Shown here: positions 1 through 9,255 of the stretch, piece by piece | Position numbering within the stretch: position 1 is the first letter of the stretch | Layout of the letters: every line of letters starts with the position of its first letter | The notes under the pieces: model-generated | Seen by the model: only the letters and a program-made list of their open reading frames with translations | What the model was told of the DNA's origin: nothing | Database searches by the model: none | Assembly (NCBI RefSeq): GCF_020012125.1 | Contig: NZ_JAIFAG010000001.1 | Coordinates: 2,418,001 to 2,482,000, forward strand | Reading direction: 5' to 3' | DNA length: 64,000 nucleotides | Origin: Hymenobacter psoromatis | GTDB lineage: Bacteria; Bacteroidota; Bacteroidia; Cytophagales; Hymenobacteraceae | Position numbers and translations under genes: made by a program

Positions 1-173
1 GAGCCGCGCCAAAGAAATTTTGGGTTTTCATTTGAAGTAAGCGTCTTATAGTGAGACCATAACCGGAAGCCGCCGCTGAAGTTGCCAGCTACCGGAACCA
101 AGCCGTTGTACGCAAAGGGCGGTGGGCCGAACGTGAATTTTGGATAAGCCAACCGGGTGATGATGGGGTAGAC
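1..173 (-). other. Possible partial coding fragment at the left edge
   Basis: On the minus strand an open frame runs from just after a TGA at 174-176 off the left edge of the window, about 57 codons. It has no ATG; a TTG near 152 is the only in-frame candidate start. The translation is rich in Phe, Pro, Gly and Tyr and resembles no family I can name. It may be the start of a gene that continues to the left or a remnant. Between it and sbcD (174-341) I see only the sbcD promoter. Confidence 0.2.
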
Positions 174-313
174 TCAGCAATAGGCAAGCGTATTTTTTTT
201 GTTGTCAAGTAATTGGGGAGAAATCAAAACCACTTTTTATTGGCTGATTAATAAGCCCCCCTATTACGGACAAACTGGTCTTTCCCATAGTGCGCTGCGG
301 GAAGGACCAAGCG

Positions 314-321
314 TAATTTTG
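314..321 (+). promoter_or_regulatory. Promoter -7 element for sbcD
   Basis: TAATTTTG matches the Bacteroidota -7 consensus TAnnTTTG, 20 bases before the sbcD ATG. No convincing -33 TTTG box is visible at the usual distance. Confidence 0.5.
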
Positions 322-341
322 CGGCTTCCTACCCCCTACTC

Positions 342-1607
342 ATGCGCGTATTGCACACCGCCGACTGGCACCTGGGCCAGCACTTCCTTACCGGCCACGA
401 GCGCCTCACCGAGCAACGGGCTTTCCTCAACTGGCTGCTGGCTGCCGTGCGGCAGGAGAGCGTAGAGGCCTTAGTGCTGGCCGGCGACGTGTTCGACACC
501 ACGACGCCCTCGCACGCGGCGCAGGAGCTATACTATGATTTTTTGGTGCGCCTGCAAAGCACCGGCTGCCGAGACGTGGTTATCGTGGGCGGCAATCACG
601 ACTCCCCTACCCTACTCAACGCCAGCCGAAGCCTGCTGCGAGCGCTACGCATCCACGTGGTAGGCGGCGTACCAGTTGAGGTTAATGAGCAGATTATCAG
701 TTTAAATACCAGCAGCGGCCAGCCGGGCCTGGTGGTGTGCGCGGTGCCTTTTCTGCGCGACCGCGACCTGCGCCTGGCCGTGGCCGGCGAAACGCCCGAC
801 GAGCGTCAGGCGCGCATCCGCGACAGCATCGCGGGGCACTACCTGGCCCTGAGCGAGCACGAAGTGGTGCGCGGCCTGCGCGAGCGCGACGTGCCGGTGC
901 TGGCCACCGGCCACCTCTACGCAGCCGGCGGCGAGGCCCGCGAGGGGGCCGAGCGCGACGTGCACATCGGCGGGCTGGGGGTAGTGGGGGCCGAGCACTT
1001 CCCGGCCGCCTTCGACTACGTGGCGCTGGGCCACTTGCACCGGCCGCAGATAGTGGGCGGGCGGGCGCACATCCGCTACTCGGGCGCGCCGGTGCCGCTC
1101 TCGTTCACCGAGGCCGATGATAAGCAGCAGGTGCTGCTGCTGGATTTTACCGGGGCCGGGCCACCCGTTATCACACCGCTGCCCGTGCCGGTGGCGCGCC
1201 GCCTGCAGCGCTTCCACGGTGGATTGGATGAGGTGGAGGTGGCCATCCTGGCCTTTGATAACGAGGCTTTTAGCCTGGTGGCCTGGGCCGACGTGCAGGT
1301 GCGCTCCGACGAATCACCCTCCGAAGTGCAGCGCCGCATCGGGGCGGCCCTCAAGGAGCGCCGCGACCACGTGCTGGCCCCGCGCGGCGTGCGCCACCAG
1401 CGCCTCACCAACGCGCCCGGCCTCGGGCCCGAGGCCGATGCGCCCCTGGAGCATTTGCACGAGCTGACGGTGGACGAGGTATTTGGCCGGCGCGTGGCGG
1501 GCCTACCCCCCGAGCGGGCCGCCGCCCTCACCGCCACCTTCCAGGAGCTACGCCAGCTGCTGGCCGAGGCTGACCCGCACGCCTGGGGCGGCGAAGCGGC
1601 GGAATAA
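342..1607 (+). CDS. sbcD: Exonuclease subunit SbcD (Mre11-type nuclease)
   Basis: This is the nuclease subunit of SbcCD, the bacterial Mre11-Rad50 complex, which opens DNA hairpins and trims blocked double-strand ends. The 421-residue protein has the metallophosphoesterase motifs in order: DWH at residues 8-10, GDVFD with Asp49, GGNHD at 83-87, a GHL segment near 190 and GHLH near 230, all expected Mn ligands. The C-terminal third fits the capping region of the family. The ATG gives the conserved RVLHTADWHLG start directly. Its partner sbcC starts 770 bases downstream rather than overlapping as is common, with one small gene in between. Confidence 0.96.
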   Translation: MRVLHTADWHLGQHFLTGHERLTEQRAFLNWLLAAVRQESVEALVLAGDVFDTTTPSHAAQELYYDFLVRLQSTGCRDVVIVGGNHDSPTLLNASRSLLRALRIHVVGGVPVEVNEQIISLNTSSGQPGLVVCAVPFLRDRDLRLAVAGETPDERQARIRDSIAGHYLALSEHEVVRGLRERDVPVLATGHLYAAGGEAREGAERDVHIGGLGVVGAEHFPAAFDYVALGHLHRPQIVGGRAHIRYSGAPVPLSFTEADDKQQVLLLDFTGAGPPVITPLPVPVARRLQRFHGGLDEVEVAILAFDNEAFSLVAWADVQVRSDESPSEVQRRIGAALKERRDHVLAPRGVRHQRLTNAPGLGPEADAPLEHLHELTVDEVFGRRVAGLPPERAAALTATFQELRQLLAEADPHAWGGEAAE

Positions 1608-1726
1608 GTTCGTGAACGAGGAGCAAATGGCTTAGTATTTGCAGGCCGGCGCGTCGGCTTCGCCTCAGCATTCAATTTTCTTAGCGTACCTATTTATAAA
1701 TTTTCTCTTCTACCCCATTCAACGTC

Positions 1727-2239
1727 GTGCTGAAAAAAACTCTACTCTCCTTTTTCGTATTAATCGGCTTCAGCTATACTGTTCAGGCACAGGCAAATCT
1801 CATTCGTTTGGGCATTAATAGCGTTTTTCTGGCCAAGCGCCTGAATAACAAGAACGCTCCGGCCCCAGAGAAGGATGCTAAGCCGGAAGTTACCACGACT
1901 ACCGCCGCCAGCAGCTTGCCGACCTCTGCCAGCAGCGCGTATGAAGGCCAGCCATTTCCGATGCAGCGGACGGCTACCGACCAGCTCCCCAAAAAAGGAG
2001 CCGAGCAGGTGGTAGCGATGGAAGCTGAGCTGGACCGCTGCCACGCGGCGCTGCTGGCCAGCCCTACCGGAGTCATCTGCACCCCGGCGCAACGCGCGGC
2101 CCTCCAAACGGCCATTATGAACCTGGCCCGGACTAGTTCGAGCCGTAACCTGGCTGCTTATCAGCAGGAAGCCGCTTTTTACGTGGCCCAGGATACCCGT
2201 CGCCAGCAGCCCGCTACCCCCGCCGCGCCGGCCAACTAG
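1727..2239 (+). CDS. Small secreted protein between sbcD and sbcC
   Basis: The 170-residue product starts at GTG and has a typical signal peptide: Lys-Lys, a hydrophobic core and a VQAQA cleavage region near residue 22. The mature part begins with a Thr/Ser/Ala-rich stretch (about residues 45-75) and ends in a helical Gln/Ala-rich tail with two cysteines near 105 and 115 that could form a disulphide. I do not recognise the family. It lies between two genes whose products form one complex, but an exported protein is unlikely to act with that nuclease. A strong hairpin follows its stop codon. Confidence 0.7.
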   Translation: MLKKTLLSFFVLIGFSYTVQAQANLIRLGINSVFLAKRLNNKNAPAPEKDAKPEVTTTTAASSLPTSASSAYEGQPFPMQRTATDQLPKKGAEQVVAMEAELDRCHAALLASPTGVICTPAQRAALQTAIMNLARTSSSRNLAAYQQEAAFYVAQDTRRQQPATPAAPAN

Positions 2240-2263
2240 CGCGCCCATCCCGCTCCCTACCCC

Positions 2264-2305
2264 CGCCCGCCCCCGCCAACTGCGCGGGGGCGGGCGTACT
2301 TTTAA
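2264..2305 (+). terminator. Rho-independent terminator
   Basis: A perfect 13-bp GC stem (2264-2276 with 2284-2296), a 7-base loop and a downstream TACTTTTA tract. It separates the small secreted gene from sbcC, so sbcC probably has its own promoter. Confidence 0.75.
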
Positions 2306-2377
2306 GTACTGGTGTTAGCCAGCAATTTTGACCGGATAAAAGTTGATAGCCAACCGCTATCAGCTAAGAGCTAGAAA

Positions 2378-5300
2378 ATGAAGATTATCAGCCTGCGCTT
2401 TGCCAACCTCAACTCGCTACCCGGCCCCCACCTCATCCGGTTCGATGCCGCGCCGCTGGCCGACACGGGCTTGTTTGCCATCATTGGGCCCACGGGGGCG
2501 GGCAAGAGCACGCTGCTCGATGCCATTGCGGTGGGCCTCTACGGGCGGGTGCCGCGCCACGACCGCCAGGTGGGCGAAATGGTGAGCCGCCACGCGCCGG
2601 GCGCGTGGTCGGAGGTGGAGTTTGAGGTGCACCAGACCGATGCCGACACCGGCCAAACGGCGCGGGTGCGCTACCGCTCGCGCTGGGAGGTGCGGCGCAA
2701 AACCCGCGGCGACGACAAGGGCAGCCTGGGCCAAGATGCCATGACGCTGGTTTTCAGCCCGTCGGGCGAGGCCGTTATCAGCGGTAAGGAAGCGGTGCCG
2801 GCGAAGGTCAGCGAACTGTCGGGGCTCGATTTCGGACAGTTTGAGCAGGCCGTGCTGCTGAGCCAGGGCAAATTTGCGCGCTTCCTGCACGCGCCCGAAA
2901 AGGAGCGAAGCGCGCTACTCGAAAAGATGACCAACGTGGGCATTTACTCGCAGCTGTCGGTGGCGGCGTTTGAGAAAGCCAAGGCGGAAAAGCAGCAAAC
3001 CGAGCTGCTGGCCGCCCGCCTCAATGCTACCCGCCTGCTGACCGACGACGAGCGCCGCGCCCTCGACGCCCAGCTCGACGCGCTGAGCGAGGCCGCCGAG
3101 CAGCACCATGAAGAAACACAGGAGCTGAACGTGGGTCTCACTTGGCGCACCATCCTGGACCAGCTCGACAAGCAGCTGCGCGATACCGCCCGCGAGGCAG
3201 AAAACCTGCGCCAAGCTGCTAGCACCTTGCAGCCCGAGTTTGCGCGGCTGGCCGGCCATCAGCGCGCCAATACCAAAGAGCTGGCTACCCCCCTCGCCCT
3301 GGCCGAAGTGGCCCAGGAAGCCCTGGAGCGCGGCACCGAGCAGCTGGAAAAATTAGCGCACGACCTGCCCCACCTGGCGGCTACTACCGACACCGCCGCC
3401 TCGGTGTTGGAAGCCGCTACCGATGCCCACCTCACCGCTCAAACCAAAGAGGACGACCTGCGCCCGGTTCTGGAAACTGCCCGCGACCAGGATGCGGCCC
3501 TGGCCACCACGCGGCAGCAGGTGGCAAAAAAACGGGCGGCCCACGCCCATAACCTCGGCACCCACCAGCAGGCGCAGACGACCTGGAACGACCAGACGCG
3601 GGCGCTGCAAGGACTGGCTGACCAGCAAACCACGCTGGACAACTGGCTCATCGCTCACAGCCACGAGGCCGAATTAAAAAGCCAGCTGAACGAGTTGAGC
3701 CGCGAAATTATTGACCTGCAAGGGGCTCAGCGCGAGGTGGCGACCCGCGAGGCAAGGCGAGGGGAATTGCTCAAAAATCAGCAAACTGCCGCCGCCGACC
3801 GCCACCGCCAGCAGCAGCTGGAAGCCGAGGCCAACACCCGCCAGCAAGCTCTTAAGGACGAGGGCCAGCCCTGCCGCACCGAGCGCGACGCGCTACTACT
3901 CAACACTACCCCCGCCGCCCTGGCCCAGCACGCCGACGACCTCACTATCCAGCTGCAAGGGCTTCAACTGCTGCTGCCCAAGGCCGAGGCAACCCACGAG
4001 CAGCAGACACGGGCGACGAGCTTAGCTATTTACTTACAAGAAGAAGCGCCGGCCCTGGCTACGGCCGCCACCGCCGTAGGCCACCTCGAAACCCGGCGCG
4101 CCGATGGGCAGCAGCTACTCGACAGCTACCGGCGCGAGCTGCGCGCCCAGCAGGCTCTGGCCGACCTCAATGACCACCGCCAGCACTTGCGGGCAGGCCA
4201 GCCGTGTCCGCTTTGCGGCGCGCTGGAACACGCCTTGGCCGCCGATTTTGCCGCCGATGCCGACGCGCAGGAGCTACGCGTGACGCAGCAGCAGCAAGCC
4301 CTGGCTATCCTCGAAGAGGAGCTGCGCGCCGCCGCCCAGGACCTCACGCGCCGCCAAACCGAGCAGCAGCAGCGCCAGCAGCAGCAGCAGGAAGCCCTCG
4401 ATGCTGCCGAAGCGGCCCGCCACCAGGCGCAGGAACTGGCCGCTGCCCTCCTCCCTACCCCCCCCGCGCCGGCCGACCCGACCGCCGTGCGCGCGCTGCT
4501 CACCGACACGGCCGCCGCCCAGGCTACGGCCGTGGCCAACCGCCGCCGGCTCACCGTGCTGGATGAGAAGCTGGCCATTTTGCGCGAAAAATACCTGGCT
4601 GCCGGCCAGGAAGCTACCGCCGCGCAGGGCGAAATTCGCCTGTTGGCGCAGCGCCAGGACGCAACCGCGGAAGAGTTGCGCCAGCTGGCCGCCGAGCTGG
4701 CGCATTGGCGCGAGCAAGCCGAAATCTACCAGGGCACTATCCGGGAGATTCTTCGTCCTCACCAGCTGGCGCTGCCCGCCCAGCCGCCCTACGATGGCGT
4801 GCTGGCCACGCTGGAAGAACGCGCAAACACCTACGAATCGCAGCGGGCAGCGCTGGCCGAAGGGCGGGATAAGCTCCTGGAACGCCGCACGCAGCATAAG
4901 GTCAAGGGCGGAGAACTAGCAGCCCGGCAACAACAGCTAATGGCTGATAAAGAACTGCTCGACGCTGAGCAGCTGGCCCTGGAGGAGCAGCAAGCGGCCC
5001 GCCTGGCCCACTACCCCGGCCCCGACCCCGCCGCCGAAGCGGCGCAGCTGCGTCGCCACACCCAGCAGCTGGCCGAAGCCATGCAAAGCGCGCAGGCCCA
5101 CCACGCCCGGCAGCAGCAGCAGCTGGCCATCGGGCTGAGTGCCCAGGCGGCGCTGCAAACCCAGGTGGCGGCCCACCGCACGGCCCACGGCGCGCGCCAG
5201 GCCGAGCTAACGGCGGCCCTGACCGCCGCGGGCTTTGCCACCGCCGACGAGGCCCAGGCGCTGCTCCTACCCCCCCCCGAGGCCGAGCGCCTGCATCAGC

Positions 5301-6100
5301 GCCGCCAGGACCACCTCACCGTCACCGCCGCCACCGACCGCCGCCTGGCCGACCTCACCGCCGAGCAGCAGCACCACGCCGAAGCGGGCCTTACCCCCCG
5401 CAGCGCGCCCGAGCTGACGGCTCAACTCGCCGCGCTCTCAGCCGCCGACGATATTTTGCAGCAGCAGCTCGGGGCCGTCAGCAACCAGCTGGTGCAGGAC
5501 GATGCGGCCCGGCAACAATTGGCCGAGGGCCTGCGCGAACTGCAAGCGCGCCAGCAGGAAGAGCAGCGCTGGCAGGACCTGGCCGAGCAAATCGGCTCGG
5601 CGCGGGGCGATAAATTCGCGCAATTTGCTCAGGGCCTGACGCTCAGCCACCTGGCCCGGCTGGCCAACCTGCGCCTGCGCCAACTCACGGGCCGCTACAC
5701 TATCTTCAAAACGCCGAACCGCAACCTGGAGCTGCAAATAATCGACCACGACCAAGCCGATACCATCCGCCCGATGGCCTCGCTTTCGGGCGGAGAAAGC
5801 TTCCTGGTAAGCCTAGCCTTAGCTTTGGGCCTGAGCGAGTTAGCTGGCTATAAGGCCCGCATCGAGTCGCTATTTATTGACGAGGGCTTTGGCACGCTCG
5901 ACCCCGACGCCCTCAACACGGCCCTCGATGCGCTGGAGCGCCTGCAGCATTCGGGCAAGATGATTGGCATCATCTCGCACGTTGCCGACCTCAAGGAGCG
6001 CATCGGCACCCAGATTCGGGTGCAGCCGGGGGCCGGGGGCAATAGCACCGTATCTATTGTGCACGTGGCGGCCGGCACCGAAATCAGCTGTGAGGATTAA
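2378..6100 (+). CDS. sbcC: Exonuclease subunit SbcC (Rad50-type SMC ATPase)
   Basis: ATPase subunit of SbcCD. The 1240-residue protein has Walker A GPTGAGKST at residues 37-45, long Gln/Ala/Glu-rich coiled coils, a zinc-hook CPLC near residue 610 at the turn of the coil, the ABC signature LSGGE near 1135 and Walker B LFIDEGFGTLD near 1165. It is longer than the roughly 1050-residue enterobacterial protein, the excess being in the coils, where CAG-rich runs encode poly-Gln (about residues 665-675). ATP-driven closure of the heads is known to gate SbcD. No frame break is seen. Confidence 0.96.
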   Translation: MKIISLRFANLNSLPGPHLIRFDAAPLADTGLFAIIGPTGAGKSTLLDAIAVGLYGRVPRHDRQVGEMVSRHAPGAWSEVEFEVHQTDADTGQTARVRYRSRWEVRRKTRGDDKGSLGQDAMTLVFSPSGEAVISGKEAVPAKVSELSGLDFGQFEQAVLLSQGKFARFLHAPEKERSALLEKMTNVGIYSQLSVAAFEKAKAEKQQTELLAARLNATRLLTDDERRALDAQLDALSEAAEQHHEETQELNVGLTWRTILDQLDKQLRDTAREAENLRQAASTLQPEFARLAGHQRANTKELATPLALAEVAQEALERGTEQLEKLAHDLPHLAATTDTAASVLEAATDAHLTAQTKEDDLRPVLETARDQDAALATTRQQVAKKRAAHAHNLGTHQQAQTTWNDQTRALQGLADQQTTLDNWLIAHSHEAELKSQLNELSREIIDLQGAQREVATREARRGELLKNQQTAAADRHRQQQLEAEANTRQQALKDEGQPCRTERDALLLNTTPAALAQHADDLTIQLQGLQLLLPKAEATHEQQTRATSLAIYLQEEAPALATAATAVGHLETRRADGQQLLDSYRRELRAQQALADLNDHRQHLRAGQPCPLCGALEHALAADFAADADAQELRVTQQQQALAILEEELRAAAQDLTRRQTEQQQRQQQQQEALDAAEAARHQAQELAAALLPTPPAPADPTAVRALLTDTAAAQATAVANRRRLTVLDEKLAILREKYLAAGQEATAAQGEIRLLAQRQDATAEELRQLAAELAHWREQAEIYQGTIREILRPHQLALPAQPPYDGVLATLEERANTYESQRAALAEGRDKLLERRTQHKVKGGELAARQQQLMADKELLDAEQLALEEQQAARLAHYPGPDPAAEAAQLRRHTQQLAEAMQSAQAHHARQQQQLAIGLSAQAALQTQVAAHRTAHGARQAELTAALTAAGFATADEAQALLLPPPEAERLHQRRQDHLTVTAATDRRLADLTAEQQHHAEAGLTPRSAPELTAQLAALSAADDILQQQLGAVSNQLVQDDAARQQLAEGLRELQARQQEEQRWQDLAEQIGSARGDKFAQFAQGLTLSHLARLANLRLRQLTGRYTIFKTPNRNLELQIIDHDQADTIRPMASLSGGESFLVSLALALGLSELAGYKARIESLFIDEGFGTLDPDALNTALDALERLQHSGKMIGIISHVADLKERIGTQIRVQPGAGGNSTVSIVHVAAGTEISCED

Positions 6101-6118
6101 GTAGGGGGTAACATACCG

Positions 6119-6203
6119 CACGTCATGCTGACGACAGAAAGCATCTCTACCGCGCCGTTCGGGTTTCGTTCGGTGGAGATGCTTCCTTTGTCAGCATGAC
6201 GTG
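6119..6203. repeat. Palindromic element, CGTCATGCTGA family
   Basis: Terminal arms CACGTCATGCTGAC and GTCAGCATGACGTG are perfect complements, with a second inner pair around GCATCTC and GAGATGC. It lies between convergent sbcC and the gene at 6207 and could end both transcripts. Related elements are at 24719-24812 and 32240-32274. Confidence 0.7.
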
Positions 6204-6206
6204 CTG

Positions 6207-7286
6207 TTAGTATCCATTCCCTACCCCCCTCACCTCGGCCCAGGTCCAGTAGTTCTTGGCCTCTACCCCAGCGTAGCCCTCCCGCAAAAACGCTACTACC
6301 TCGGCCTCCACTGCCCCGGCGGCCAGCGAAGAGGCATAAATGGGCCGCCCGTCGGGGTCGGCGTAGCGCTCGACTTTGGTGAGGCGGCGGGCGACCAGGC
6401 GCAGCAGCGGGCCGGTATCGGTGAGCGGGTCGGCGGCCCAGCGGTAGGCGCTGGTTTCCAGCTCGTTGAGGCGGTTGGCAAGCGCGGCCAGGGGTAGGCG
6501 CGGCAGCGTGGGCCGGCTGGCAAGGTCAATCCAGGTCGTGTACTTGGCTTCCAGCTCGTAGCGCTGCCCGTCGTAGAGGCTCAGCACCCAGTCGAAGCCC
6601 GCCGTGGGGCCGAACAGCGCGTAGTACGGTACCGGCGCGGGCGTGCGCACCACCGCCAGGCCAATTTCGGGATAGCAGGTGCGTTGCGTCAGCTGCCCGT
6701 CCAGGGCGGCTACTGCCTGCCGCACGCGCCTATATTCGGGCTCCCAGGCGGCGCGGCCGGCCTCGGGGTGCCGCAACATATCGGCGAAGCGCGGCAGAAA
6801 CCAGATGAATTTTTCGGCCGAAGCCTCGTCTTCGCGCCGGCGGTGGGCGGGCGCGCCGAAGGGCTCGTAGAAGCGGCTTTTTTCCTCCGCGTTCAGCCAG
6901 CACACCAGTTGCAGGGCGTGGTCGGCCAGCGGGTGTTGCCAGTTTAGCTCGCGGAAGTCGCCTAGCGTGGCCACCAGCCGCAGTAATTCTTCGTGGGCCA
7001 GCGCCAGAGCCGGGTTCAGCAGCGCCCACACGCCGATAAAACCGTCAATATCAAAGTGATTGGCCGTGACGGCCCGCGCCGCCAGGCCCGGCGTGGCAGG
7101 CGCGCGCAGCGCGCGCAGGCACGAGCCAGCGCTGGTATCGTCGCGCAAATCCGGGGGGGTAGGCGCGCCGCGCCAGTGCGCCAGCGTGAGGGCCGCCCCC
7201 AACCCAGTGCTGTCCACAAGTATCGTCGGCTGCCGCCGCACCTCCCCAAATGGCACGAAATAGCGCCCCTGCTGGTCATTTAACAT
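6207..7286 (-). CDS. Conserved hypothetical protein (possible DUF6687)
   Basis: A 359-residue cytoplasmic protein without signal peptide or membrane segments. The start chosen is the ATG at 7286, because the frame upstream of it is filled by a palindromic repeat; the first residues are then MLNDQQGRYFVPF. Conserved-looking segments are ILVDSTG near residue 22 and ANHFDIDGF near 75, where His and two Asp resemble a metal site. From memory the layout matches a family named DUF6687, but I cannot confirm that and assign no activity. It is convergent with sbcC and is followed upstream by an HNH gene in the same direction. Confidence 0.65.
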   Translation of the reverse strand: MLNDQQGRYFVPFGEVRRQPTILVDSTGLGAALTLAHWRGAPTPPDLRDDTSAGSCLRALRAPATPGLAARAVTANHFDIDGFIGVWALLNPALALAHEELLRLVATLGDFRELNWQHPLADHALQLVCWLNAEEKSRFYEPFGAPAHRRREDEASAEKFIWFLPRFADMLRHPEAGRAAWEPEYRRVRQAVAALDGQLTQRTCYPEIGLAVVRTPAPVPYYALFGPTAGFDWVLSLYDGQRYELEAKYTTWIDLASRPTLPRLPLAALANRLNELETSAYRWAADPLTDTGPLLRLVARRLTKVERYADPDGRPIYASSLAAGAVEAEVVAFLREGYAGVEAKNYWTWAEVRGVGNGY

Positions 7287-7317
7287 GTAACACGTATCAT
7301 TTAACACGCTAGGATAC

Positions 7318-7418
7318 TTGTCATGGCGAGCCTCCGAAGCAACCGCCCCGGAGCGGGAGCGAATGACCGGCGCGGAGGTCGTGCGGGTGTGATTACTCCA
7401 TCGCGCTCGCCATGACAA
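7318..7418. repeat. Palindromic element, TTGTCATGGCGAG variant
   Basis: Arms TTGTCATGGCGAG (7318-7330) and CTCGCCATGACAA (7406-7418) are perfect complements around an imperfectly paired core. It lies directly upstream of the gene starting at 7286 and is a variant of the GTCATTGCGAGC family seen at 10396, 37493, 51755 and 63741. Confidence 0.65.
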
Positions 7419-7441
7419 CCGGTAGGACATAAAATTATTAG

Positions 7442-7780
7442 TTAGTAATCCTTCCCCCTGCAGTTACGGATTTTTTCCACGTTGTTTTTTCGAATCCAAC
7501 TCAGGTAGCCTTGCAGGGGCTCGGCGGCGCGCAGGGCATCTACGGTGGGGTAGTGGTGGGCCAGCTCGCGGTTGGTGAGGAAGCGGTGCACACTGCTGTG
7601 GCAGGGCTGGCACAGGTCCACGGTCATGCTGTAGCGGCCGCCTTCTTCGCGGGGCACCAGGTGGTGGCGGCTGGTGTGCTGCACCTCGCGCTCGCAGAGG
7701 CCGCAATGAAAATCGGCTTCGGCATGGGCGCGGGCAGTGGCTTCGGCAGCAGCTTGGTGGCGTTGCAGGCGGCGGCGCAT
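7442..7780 (-). CDS. HNH endonuclease family protein
   Basis: A 112-residue protein with an HNH zinc-finger layout: CGLC, then HHLVPRE, then CQPCHSSVH. The two CxxC pairs would bind a structural zinc and the HH plus the distal His form the beta-beta-alpha-metal site used for DNA cleavage in this superfamily. The ATG at 7780 is preferred; a longer form from a TTG at 7879 would add 33 residues of uneven composition. There is no methyltransferase or modification gene beside it, so a role in restriction is not indicated. Substrate unknown. Confidence 0.75.
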   Translation of the reverse strand: MRRRLQRHQAAAEATARAHAEADFHCGLCEREVQHTSRHHLVPREEGGRYSMTVDLCQPCHSSVHRFLTNRELAHHYPTVDALRAAEPLQGYLSWIRKNNVEKIRNCRGKDY

Positions 7781-7967
7781 GAGGTAGGATAAAACGAAGG
7801 CTGCACCAATCTTTGGCTCTTGGCACAACTTATGTTGACAATCATTTTTTAGTGCTAAAAGTTGCTCATCTGCGCGCAAGTATCTTACATTGAACCCGGT
7901 TTACTGATTTTCAAACTTCCCACAGCCTGAATGTTTCTTTTCTTTTACTTTTTATCATTTTTTTCTA

Positions 7968-8423
7968 ATGACCGTATTCTCTACTCCCCTTTCTGAGTCG
8001 AAGTGGCTGCGGCCACTGGCTGGTAGCGCGCTGCTACTGGCTCTATCGCTGACGGCCCCGGCGGCCCACGCGCAAACCTGGATGGTATCGACGACGCCCT
8101 ACATCAAGCTGGGAGTGCTGGACAAGTACAACGCGCTGGGCGGCTACTCGGCTATGTTTATTGTGACCAGCGAAAAAACCGGCCAGGAGTTTCTGCTTAC
8201 CAAGCAGGTAGCCAAGGGCGAGAGCGGGGTCGATATCCTGTTCCCGACCGAGCCCAGCGACCCCGATTACTTTAAAAACGTGCAGGGCCTGGCCGCCCAG
8301 CCTACCCCCGGCCGCTACACCTGGGAGTGCCGCGTGAACGGCAAAAAAGCCGTCAGCGGTCACTTCACCTTCCCCGAGGCTGGTAACGACATCACCGTGC
8401 TGAGCACGGCCGCTAACAAGTAG
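7968..8423 (+). CDS. Secreted hypothetical protein
   Basis: The 151-residue product carries a signal peptide with a long Leu/Ala core ending AHAQ near residue 36. The mature part of about 115 residues is rich in beta-type sequence (TWMVSTTPYIKLGVLDKYN, then WECRVNGKKAVSGHFTF near the end) and looks like a small immunoglobulin-like beta domain. I do not recognise the family. The upstream region is AT-rich (7900-7967). It converges with the next gene, 35 bases away. Confidence 0.65.
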   Translation: MTVFSTPLSESKWLRPLAGSALLLALSLTAPAAHAQTWMVSTTPYIKLGVLDKYNALGGYSAMFIVTSEKTGQEFLLTKQVAKGESGVDILFPTEPSDPDYFKNVQGLAAQPTPGRYTWECRVNGKKAVSGHFTFPEAGNDITVLSTAANK

Positions 8424-8458
8424 CGGAGCCGCGCAGCTTGAGCTTACCGCATGGCTCC

Positions 8459-9055
8459 CTACCCCCGCACGATGCGCATAAAGGGCACGTCGTCGGGCAG
8501 GGGACCGAGCAGGTCGGCGAGCGCTTGCAAAAAGCGGCCGGTGGTATCGGGCCGGCCGGCGGGGGGGCCAGCGGCGTGGTGATGGTGATGCTCGCCGCGC
8601 AGCTCGCCCAGCATAGTGGGGGTGCCGGCCTCATCGGGACTACGACCCAGGGTAGCTTCGAGCAGAAAAAATCGCGGCAGGTCATCGCCGGGTCCGATGA
8701 GAGATAGGTCATCGTCGTCATCCTCCTCATCCGCAACGCGCGACTGTTCGTGCGGGTCGGCCTCGGGTTGCTCGTACACGATGGCAGCGAGGTGGGCCTC
8801 GCCCGTAGCCTGGGGAAGCGGCAGCTGAAGCAGGGCCGTGGCGCGGCCCGCTACCCGATGCCAGCTCAGGTGCAGGCCGCGGGGCGGCATGCGCTCGCGG
8901 GGGGGTAGGCTTTCGGCCGCCTTGTCCCAGACGTAGAGCAGCAGCTCGCGGGCCAGCAGCGGGTCGGCCAGCTCGCGCCGCACTGCCGCTGGCCGCCGCC
9001 ACACCAGCTGCGGCAGCACGGTGTAAACAAAATGGTAAGGATGCGGGCGGGCCAT
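8459..9055 (-). CDS. Hypothetical protein with Asp and His runs
   Basis: A 198-residue soluble protein starting MARPHPYHFVY. The N-terminal half has Trp/Leu/Arg-rich helical sequence (to about residue 90). It then has an acidic run, EEDDDDD near 110-116, and a five-His run near 156-160 followed by an Ala/Gly/Pro linker. Such runs could bind divalent metals, but that is inference from composition only. I do not recognise the family. It is followed on the minus strand by no partner and lies convergent with the secreted gene at 7968. Confidence 0.55.
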   Translation of the reverse strand: MARPHPYHFVYTVLPQLVWRRPAAVRRELADPLLARELLLYVWDKAAESLPPRERMPPRGLHLSWHRVAGRATALLQLPLPQATGEAHLAAIVYEQPEADPHEQSRVADEEDDDDDLSLIGPGDDLPRFFLLEATLGRSPDEAGTPTMLGELRGEHHHHHAAGPPAGRPDTTGRFLQALADLLGPLPDDVPFMRIVRG

Positions 9056-9059
9056 GCTG

Positions 9060-9255
9060 GTTAGTGATTAATGGTCAGTGGTTAGTGATTAATGGCCGTT
9101 CTTAACAGGCTACAAAGTAATTACCTGGGCGCGGTACGGCACTCTCCGGTGGTTCTTCTACTCCTCTTTACTACTACTGCTACTTCTGGAAAACGCCTTC
9201 CTCCTACCCCCATCAGCACGACCACTAATCGCTAAACCCTACTCATTAATCACTG
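9060..9255. repeat. AT-rich imperfect inverted repeats flanking an intergenic gap
   Basis: The gap between the genes at 8459 and 9239 begins with two tandem copies of TTAGTGATTAATGG (about 9060-9095) and ends with reversed relatives around CACTAATCG and CATTAATCACTG (about 9224-9255). The distal arm covers the last codons and the stop of the glycosyltransferase gene. Nothing coding is seen inside. Confidence 0.5.

Noticed and set aside
8570..8600. His run that might be a vector-derived affinity tag
   Set aside because: It is internal, lies within an otherwise normal genomic gene and no vector sequence surrounds it.
9060..9255. Repeats that might be a CRISPR array
   Set aside because: The repeats are inverted, unevenly spaced and without spacers of constant length, and no cas gene is present.
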